Shown here: positions 57,091 through 64,000 of the stretch, in pieces
Layout: the number at the start of each line of letters is the position of its first letter
How positions within the stretch are numbered: position 1 is the first letter of the stretch
NCBI GenBank assembly: GCA_002794785.1
Contig: NBBA01000009.1
Location: 1,116,001-1,180,000, forward strand
Source: Coniferiporia sulphurascens
Taxonomy: Eukaryota; Basidiomycota; Agaricomycetes; Hymenochaetales; Hymenochaetaceae
Length of the DNA: 64,000 nt
Direction of reading: 5' to 3'
Notes under the pieces: generated by a model
What the model was told of the DNA's origin: nothing
The model's database searches: none
What the model saw: the letters and a program-made list of their open reading frames with translations, nothing else
Made by a program: the position numbers and the translations under genes

Positions 57091-57965
57091 CTACGAGGTC
57101 TCCGACGCAACACCGACCTGTGCCGCACGCAATGTCCTGTCCTTGATCGTGAAGCCGATTTTCTGACATTGGATGACTGTGCCGGGCGTCTTCCCAGGAA
57201 TGGGAGCTTGATAGAGCGCTTCATGCCGGTTCGGGTCGAACGCGTCACCCGTAGGGTCAAACGGCTTCACGTTGTACTTGAAGAGGGTCTGCAGCAGTAG
57301 TCGGTGCGTCATTTCGACGCCGAGGTGCAGTTCTTTGAGGTAATCCTGGGCGGACTTTGGGGGGCTCGGAGAGTCGGGGGAGGCGGGCTCAGAGGTGGGT
57401 TGTGAGGTAGAGTCGGCGGGTGATGTCAGTGCGGAATCGGGAATGGACTTCAGTGCGAGAGATAACACGTCGACTGTTTCTAACAGGTCGCCTGCGAAAC
57501 GTGTGATAGCGAAGTCTTTCGTCTGCTCCTTTTCGCGTGCAGCATTCCGCTGGAGGTTGAGGAAGTCTGCTTGAAGATACCGTAACCGGCTCTAAACAAG
57601 TCAATAAAGACGATCCAGGATGAGCTTCCCTTTCTCTCTGAGATAAGTGAAAATGTGACACGCACCGTCAAGTCGACGACCTCTTCCTCCTTGGCCTTCA
57701 GCTTCTTTGCGCACTCTGCATCAGCGCCGTTCTGGCTCGACTCTGCCGTCTCGCCGGACGAGCTCCCCTCTGCGCTGCTCTTCTCCGCGCCGGCCCCCTT
57801 CTCGCTCTGCGTCGAGTACTGGCACGCACGTGAGGCGCGGAACGAGCGCGCAAGCGCCGCCCGCCGGCTCGCGGACGCTGTTGCCGTTGCCGGTGCCGAT
57901 GCCGATGCAGGCGAGAGCGCAGCGGTGCACTGGCGCATGAAGGAGAAGGCGTACGCGCGACTCAT
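57091..57965 (-). CDS. MGE1: Mitochondrial GrpE nucleotide-exchange factor Mge1
   Basis: Exchanges nucleotide on mitochondrial Hsp70 (Ssc1) for import and folding. Exons: 57965-57666 and 57591-57091; 266 residues. The first 45 residues are Ala/Ser/Arg-rich with no acidic residue, a matrix presequence. A Ser/Glu-rich stretch follows, then the long dimer helix (AKKLKAKEEEVVDLTSRLRYLQADFLNLQRNAAREKEQ, split by the intron). Then come FAITRFAGDLLETVDVL, and the GrpE core GVEMTHRLLLQTLFKYNVKPFDPTGDAFDPNRHEA. The beta-domain ends the protein with PGTVIQCQKIGFTIKDRTLRAAQVGVA. A Pro/Ser insert around residues 165-185 is longer than in yeast. Divergent from the C1-THF synthase gene. Confidence 0.94.
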
Positions 57966-58373
57966 TTCGGGAAGGGGGGAAAGGGGGGGAAGTAAAAACG
58001 AAGGAGAAGGAGGACCTGGTTGACGCACTCGGACCAAGTGGTAAGAGAAACCTGGACAGCGGCGAAAAGTCACAATTTTTAGACGGGAAAGAGTGACGAG
58101 AGGTATTACCTAATTTTGTTACGGATTCGGATATACTTAAAAGCGAGAAAAATTGGGACTGGTTTATTTAAAATCAACGACCCTCTCTCGTCCGATTAGA
58201 CACGTCACGGCCTGAGAGCTCTGGGTGGGTGCAATAGGCCCTTATAGGACGTCTTTAAGCAGGCTGCAGGCTGAACGCGCTGTTAGTCAAAGACGACGGC
58301 TACGACGACGAGCGTACCGCGGAGAGGGTCGAATAGATTACTGGCTCGGTTACCTTTAGAGGAGCGTTAACCT
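57966..58373. promoter_or_regulatory. Divergent promoter MGE1 / C1-THF synthase
   Basis: 408 bp between opposite start codons, AT-rich in the middle (58070-58180). Both products go to mitochondria. No named motif. Confidence 0.45.
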
Positions 58374-61300
58374 ATGGCTCTCCTCGCGGTTCCCGGCCTG
58401 CACCCGCTCCTGCGCCAGGCTCTGATAAAGATCAGATCGCCCGCCAGTCTCTCTCTCCCCGTCCGCACCATGTCTTCATCCTCCTCATCGTCTGCAAAAA
58501 TAATAGACGGCAACGCAGTCGCAAAGTCTGTCGCTCTTTCCTGTTGCTGCACTGCGCGATTTTGTTGACCGTTTAAATTCCTCTAGGTCCATCCGCGACG
58601 ACGTTGCGCAAAAAATCGTCGCTTTCAAGACGCAGTACCCCCGCTTCGCCCCGCGGCTCGCTATCATCCAGGCCGGCTCCCGTCCAGACTCGAGCACCTA
58701 TGTGCGCATGAAGGCCAAGGCAGCGGAGGAGGTCGGCATCGCGATGAAGCACGTCAACCTCCCCGCAGAAGCGTCCGTCGAAGAAGTCGTCGAGACCGTC
58801 CGTCTCCTCAATGAAGACGATGGCGTGAGCGGGATCCTTGTCCAGCTTCCGCTCGGCGATCACGTCGGCCCCGAAGGCGAGCGCACGGTTACGGAGGCGG
58901 TCAGTCCGGAGAAGGATGTCGATGGGTGAGGAAGCGGCGCATATACTCTCTTCCGACCCCCCTTGTCACTTCTGACCCGTTTCTTTTTATATAGATTCCA
59001 TGCGTACAATATCGGACATTTGTCTTCGCGCGCGTCGAACCCTCTTTTCTCGCCGTGCACGCCCTCTGGATGTATTGCCCTTCTGGAATCGACCGGTGTG
59101 CCCGTCGCTGGTGCGAACGCCGTCGTCCTTGGTCGTAGTGATATTGTTGGAAGCCCCGTCGCGGCAATGCTTCGCAGCAGGGACGCGACGGTCACCCAGT
59201 GCCACAGTCGCAGCAAAAACCTCCCGGAAATCGTAAGTTCTCATCGCTGATTGAATTTTCATGGAGATCCGAGTTCTGACTTCCTTCCTAGGTTAAAACC
59301 GCTGATATCGTCGTGGCTGCTATTGGCAAGCCTGAGTTCGTGAAGGGTGGATGGCTCAAGCCCGGCGCCATTGTCATCGATGTCGGAATCAACTACGTCC
59401 CAGGTAGATTATATGCGTAACCTCTACGCGTCTTCGTCCTCACTTTTTTTCTTTCCGTATTTAGATGCCTCGAAGAAGTCTGGTCAACGCCTTGTTGGCG
59501 ACGTCGACTTTGCTTCTGCTTCCGCTGTCGCCTCGTACATCACGCCCGTTCCGGGAGGTGTAGGACCGACGACTGTCGCCATGCTCATGGCGAACACGCT
59601 TGCATCTGCGGAGCGCCTTTGGACAAAAGCACGCGAGCGCAAGGTGAAGCCACTCAAGCTCTCGATCCAGGAGAAGGTACCGAGCGACATCGAGATCGCA
59701 ATGGCGCAGACTCCGAAACCAGTTGTGCAGCTCGCACAGGAGATCGGCGTCCAAGCAAACGAGATCGAGAGTTATGGTCGTTATAAAGCGAAAATCGAGT
59801 TGAGCGTGCTTGATCGTCTTGCGCATCGTAAGGACGGCAAGTATATTGTGGTCGCCGGTATCACGCCGACCCCCCTCGGTGAGGGCAAGTCTACTACGAC
59901 AACTGGTCTGGCTCAGGCGCTTGGAGCGCACCTTGGTCGCCCCTCGTTCGCGTGTGTCCGCCAGCCTAGTCAAGGACCCACTTTCGGTATCAAGGGAGGC
60001 GCGGCTGGTGGTGGATACAGTCAGGTTATTCCCATGGACGAGGTAAATTGTTCCCCTTTCTGTAATGGGGACGTTTATTGATGCATTCATTCAGTTCAAC
60101 TTGCACTTGACTGGTGATATCCATGCTGTCACTGCTGCAAACAACTTATTGGCCGCTGCTTTGGATGCCCGCATGTTCCACGAAGCAACCCAATCCGACA
60201 AGGTACCGATTCCTGTTGATGAAAAAATCTGAAGAATATCGTTCGCTAATAAAATGTTTAGGCTTTGTTCAACCGCCTCGTCCCTACCGTTAAAGGCAAG
60301 AGGGAGTTTGCTCCTCTGATGTTCAAGCGCCTTCAGAAACTAGGCATTGACAAGACAAACCCGAACGACCTCACGCCTGAGGAGATCAACCGCTTTGCAC
60401 GTCTTGACGTCGACCCAGAGACGATCACGTGGAACCGTGTACTCGACACGAACGACCGTTTCCTGCGCAAGATCACTGTTGGACGTAACCCGACGGAGCA
60501 GGGACATGAGCACGAGGCGGGCTTCGACATCGCTGTCGCGAGTGAGTGCATGGCCGTCCTCGCGCTTACTACCGGCCTCCAGGATATGCGCGAGCGTCTG
60601 GGTGCGATGGTCGTTGCGACGAGCAAGCGCGGAGAGCCGGTTACTGCGGACGATATTGGAGTAGGAGGCGCGCTCGCCGTTCTCATGAAGGATGCCATCA
60701 AACCGAATCTCATGCAGACTCTTGAGGTATGGTTATATTCTATTCGAGAAGAACGATTTGTTCTAATTCACTGTGATATCATAGGGAACTCCCGTCTTCG
60801 TGCATGCTGGTCCCTTCGCCAATATCGCACATGGCAACTCGTCCATCCTGGCCGACCGTGTTGCTCTCAAGCTTGCTGGAACGGAGGAGGGCGATTCCTC
60901 TGATCGTGTCGGATACGTGCTCACTGAGGGCGGCTTCGGTGCGGACATGGGCATGGAGAAGTTCTGCAACATCAAATGTCGAGTGAGCGGGCTGACTCCG
61001 GACGCGACTATTATCGTTGCGACCACGCGGGCGCTTAAGATGCACGGCGGTGGACCGGACGTCACGCCTGGGAAGCCGCTGCACGAGACGTACACTAAGG
61101 AGAACTTGGGTATCCTCAAGGAGGGCTGCAAGAATCTTGCGAAGCATATTGAGAACTCGCGCAAGTTTGGCATTAAGGTTATTGTTGCCGTCAACAGGTT
61201 TGCGTAAGTATTCTTGTTTCCTTTTCATGAGAAGCAGATCGCTGAAATGGTATGATAGTACGGACTCACCTGCTGAGCTGGAGCTTGTTCGCCAGGAGGC

Positions 61301-61968
61301 TTTGGCTGCCGGCGCTGACGCTGCAGTGGTTTCCGACCATTGGGCGCACGGTGGAGCAGGCGCGCTGGACCTTGCAAGGGCTGTTGTTGAGACTTGCGAG
61401 GGCGAGTCGCAGTTCAAGTTCCTGTACGAGCTCGACAAGCCCATCGAGGAGAAGATTGAGATCATCTCGAAGGAGATCTACGGCGCAGATGGCATCCAGC
61501 TGAGTGAGCTCGCGCAGAAACAGGTCGAGACGTACACGAAGCAAGGCTATGGCAATCTCCCCAGTAAGTGGTCATTTGCCTCCTCATTTGGAGAAAGCGT
61601 GCTGAATAATTTGCTGCTGTATTAGTTTGCATGGCTAAGACGCAGTATTCGTTCTCGCACGACCCGAAACTCAAGGGTGTTCCTTCCGGTTCGTGTTATT
61701 TAGCCCCTCATGTAGGAGTTATGCACTTGAACTCACTCCTTCTCTGCTTTCAGGTTTCACGATCCCAATTCGTGCTGTAAGACTATCGGCAGGAGCTGGC
61801 TTCCTCTACCCTATTCTCGGCGACATGCAAACTATGCCCGGACTCGGCACGCGTCCAGGCAAGTGTTGATATGTATTTTCTGGTCCGCCGTGGCTAACAC
61901 TGCGACACACAGGCTTCTGGGAAGTTGGTCTGGATCCGGAGACGGGACGTGTCGTCGGCCTGTTCTGA
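58374..61968 (+). CDS. ADE3: C1-tetrahydrofolate synthase (trifunctional)
   Basis: One-carbon folate enzyme with methylene-THF dehydrogenase, methenyl-THF cyclohydrolase and formyl-THF synthetase activities. Exons: 58374-58525, 58587-58925, 58995-59232, 59292-59403, 59465-60042, 60095-60202, 60262-60726, 60785-61203, 61259-61563, 61626-61688, 61754-61858, 61913-61968; 979 residues. The N-terminal domain (about 38-340) has the substrate-binding [14 protein letters not shown] with its catalytic Lys, GILVQLPL, and the NADP loop [12 protein letters not shown] and [10 protein letters not shown]. The synthetase domain has [32 protein letters not shown] and the ending [13 protein letters not shown]. 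Residues 1-32 look like a mitochondrial presequence and a second ATG at 58470 (Met33) has a better context, so both mitochondrial (MIS1) and cytosolic (ADE3) forms may come from it. Intron 61859-61912 is GC-AG. Confidence 0.95.
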
Positions 61969-62394
61969 TCTTTTCACTTCCATCTACTTCATTTCACACA
62001 TTTTTACCTAAACTTTGCCTCTTGCTCTCCACCCCATCTAGTTGACCCGTTCTTTGGTTTCCTCGTGTTTTCATGCGTCTTGCACCGCTGTTTTCAACAA
62101 CACCTCTATCTTTTCCCGCTTCAACAGTCTCATAGACATTTACGTCCCCAGCGCAATACCAGGTATGGCACACTCAGCGCTTACACTTGGCACACCCCCG
62201 CAACTCTACTTGCATTTTCTTCCTCCCCCCCTCCCCTCGTTCAACCGACGCATTTTTTTTTCTTCGGTGTAACTTATACGCAGTCAGTCCCGTTCGTCCT
62301 CCACTGTTATTACTAGCTGTCACATCCTATACGCAAACCAAACTTAAGAAATACAATCTGCATGCGCTTGTTGAACGTGTCCGATTGGGATCAG
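61969..62394. other. Convergent 3' spacer
   Basis: 426 bp between the stops of the C1-THF synthase gene and the PNGase A-like gene. Pyrimidine-rich on the plus strand (61970-62330), fitting the 3'UTR. No gene seen. Confidence 0.5.
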
Positions 62395-63929
62395 TCAGTT
62401 ACCCTCGCCGCTGCTCGCTCCGAACCTACGCCCAGGGAGCCGTGCAGTCTCCCCAAAGAAGACGTGCTGCCCGCCCTCGCCCCTACCCGCGACAGACGGC
62501 TGCGCGAGCGTCCCGCCCTGGTGGTCGGCCGTGATGACGTTGAGCGCGGCGCTCACCTCGCGGTCGAACGTGTTCCCCTCGGTGTCTACGTAGGTGAGCG
62601 TGTTTGTCGACGTGCCGTTGCCGGTGTTGCCCGACGCGGCCTCGATGAAGAACCCGCCTGCCTGCTGCCGCTCGCTTATGGTTGACCCTAGGAGGAAAGG
62701 CGCGGGGAGGATCGTGCGGTCGTATGAGTGGTCGAAGAACGCTGAGACTGGAGTGTGGAGTGTAGAGAAGAAACGAGGTCAGGCAAGATATGTGAGAGAG
62801 AGGGGAGTAGAAAAACGAACATTGTGATCCGTCAGAATTGAGGATGGTGAGGTTGATGGCGAATGGGAAGGAGAAGTCGTCCGTCACGGCAACTACCCCG
62901 TTGTGCGTCGACGTTACAGTGCCGTTCACAACTTGCAACACGTTCTTCGAGGGGGTTTTGAATGAATTAGCGGCTCACTTTCGAAAAAGTGATACGGGGA
63001 ATGAAGTCCTACCTGTATGAACGTGTTCTGCAAATAATTCTGCGTATTGCTGAACGCGAGCTCCTGGCTGACGACGACGTTATTCACCGCCCCGCTGCCG
63101 CTGACCACCTGCGCCTCGATGTGCACCGAATGCGACGCCGCAACCGTCACGTTCACGTCGCCATTCTTCCCCACGCTCCCCGTCGTCGACGTCAGCGCGA
63201 ACTCCTGCACGTCGTACTTCGTAATATTACCCGTCGTGCGCTTGCCCGACGGGTCGGTGACAACCTGCACGAGCCCCGAGACGAACCAGTTCGCGTTGAT
63301 CGCGTGGTCCGTCTCCGCCGACGCGACGTCCATGCTGATGTTGTGCGGCTGCCCGTCGGCGAGGAGCGGCGCGAAGGGGGTGAGGTCGAGGAAGTAAGTC
63401 GGGAGGTCTATGGCGCCGTACGATGTGATCGGCCTGTCGATGCAAGTGATTTGTATTTGTCCCGACATTTCATTATACGGACCGAGAGACGTACCTCCAC
63501 GCAGTCGGGATGATACCGCCCGTGAACACCACGGCGTACGGGAACGCAACACCCGCAACCATACCGTCAATGAGGAGGCGCACTTCCCTAAAAGGCCCGT
63601 TCCCAAACGTCGTGCCAGAGGGCAGGTCGCCCAGGAATTTATTTGCAGTGTTGAAATACCAGAACTCTTCGTCGCCATTCCCCGAAGCAAAGAGCTCCGC
63701 GTACACTTCGATGGTGTTAATCGGGAAGGTCACGTTAAGCTAAAACCGTCCGTAAGAAGCCTTGAATATAATTACTGAGAGTGAAGGCTCACCGAAATTG
63801 CCGGAGGTACAGATGGTGCATTGTCGTCCGGGCTAGAACCCCCCTGAGCCGAAATTGGTATAATGAGGTCTGCCTTCTTTGCAGCAGGATGGGCCGCGTC
63901 TGAAGCGAAGAATGTGGCCGATACAGTGG
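62395..63929 (-). CDS. Peptide-N-glycanase A-like protein, 5' end outside
   Basis: Member of the peptide N-acetyl-beta-D-glucosaminyl asparaginase amidase A family, secretory amidases that strip N-glycans. Exons seen: 63929-63793, 63739-63495, 63433-63013, 62944-62821, 62747-62395; at least 426 residues. The 63929 exon starts after an acceptor with a partial codon, so the start and signal peptide lie beyond the right edge. Family landmarks are NTIEVYAELFASGNGDEEFWY, REVRLLIDG, AGVAFPYAVVFTGGIIP, WRPITSYGAIDLPTYFLDLTPF and NANWFVSGLVQV. In the C-terminal beta-rich half, FSAFFDHSYDR and GNGTSTNTLTY are also typical. Several N-x-T sites fit a secreted protein. The tail after residue GGTLAQPS is Gly/Arg-rich. 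Confidence 0.88.
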
Positions 63930-64000
63930 CTATAACAACACAAATTCATAGCAACACAAATCCAAGTCCAAAGTTTTAGCCAGTGATCCCCAAATAGAGT

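Noticed and set aside
32090..57965. Puf3-type sites (TGTAnATA) in 3' flanks of TOM40, MSF1 and MGE1
   Set aside because: I looked just downstream of each stop codon and found none, so no local PUF3 circuit is claimed.
62483..62941. Arg/His-rich 152-codon minus-strand frame
   Set aside because: It is a shifted-frame shadow of the PNGase A-like exons 62395-62747 and 62821-62944.
1..64000. CRISPR arrays, operons, bacterial defence or prophage modules
   Set aside because: The window is eukaryotic; no spaced direct repeats or prokaryotic gene arrangements were seen.

Overview
This is a eukaryotic nuclear window, most likely from a filamentous basidiomycete of the Agaricomycetes type. The reasons are very dense short introns (mostly 45-65 nt; about 147 in my models), compact gene spacing, fungal gene families (PUF3, KTR-type GT15 mannosyltransferase, Nur1/Mug154, fungal kinesin-1), and Pol III tRNA genes with A and B boxes. 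The species cannot be named from the sequence. I rebuilt 23 protein genes by following reading frames across GT-AG (and six GC-AG) junctions. For every gene complete in the window the exon lengths add up to an intact reading frame. Two tRNA genes and one miniature inverted-repeat transposon complete the list.

Layout. 1-4.6 kb: 3' part of TRS120 (TRAPPII), VPS55 (endosomal sorting) and ELF1 (transcription elongation). 4.8-12.9 kb: two kinesins head to tail, a kinesin-5 (mitotic) and a kinesin-1 (cargo transport). 14.2-17.4 kb: PUF3 RNA-binding protein. 18.0-23.7 kb: SEC16 (COPII scaffold). 23.8-24.5 kb: a 698-bp pogo/Fot1-like MITE. 24.6-31.8 kb: OST3 (oligosaccharyltransferase), PIK1 (phosphatidylinositol 4-kinase) and a KTR mannosyltransferase. 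32.1-34.6 kb: TOM40 and a soluble ABC ATPase. 35.0-35.3 kb: two tRNA-Ile genes. 35.8-40.2 kb: a CCCH zinc-finger coiled-coil protein and a membrane coiled-coil protein, both of unknown function. 40.8-47.0 kb: SMC6 and NUR1 sharing one divergent promoter. 48.4-50.8 kb: a GH5 protein that lacks both catalytic glutamates. 51.1-55.2 kb: a mitochondrial TPR protein and an unidentified nuclear protein. 55.4-62.0 kb: MSF1, MGE1 and a C1-tetrahydrofolate synthase. 62.4 kb to the edge: a PNGase A-like protein whose 5' end lies outside.

Functionally the window is mostly housekeeping. Six genes belong to the secretory and endomembrane route (TRS120, VPS55, SEC16, OST3, PIK1, KTR). Four or five are mitochondrial (TOM40, MSF1, MGE1, the presequence-bearing C1-THF synthase, the TPR protein). 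SMC6 and NUR1 act on chromosomes and the nuclear rim. Most neighbours are divergent or convergent pairs, and several divergent pairs share promoters of only 170-290 bp.

The most unusual items are the GH5 pseudoenzyme, microexons of 8, 11, 12 and 17 nt (one inside the SMC6 Walker A motif), the number of GC-AG introns, the MITE, and a two-start arrangement that could give mitochondrial and cytosolic C1-THF synthase from one gene. I found no CRISPR array, operon, prophage or other bacterial-type system.
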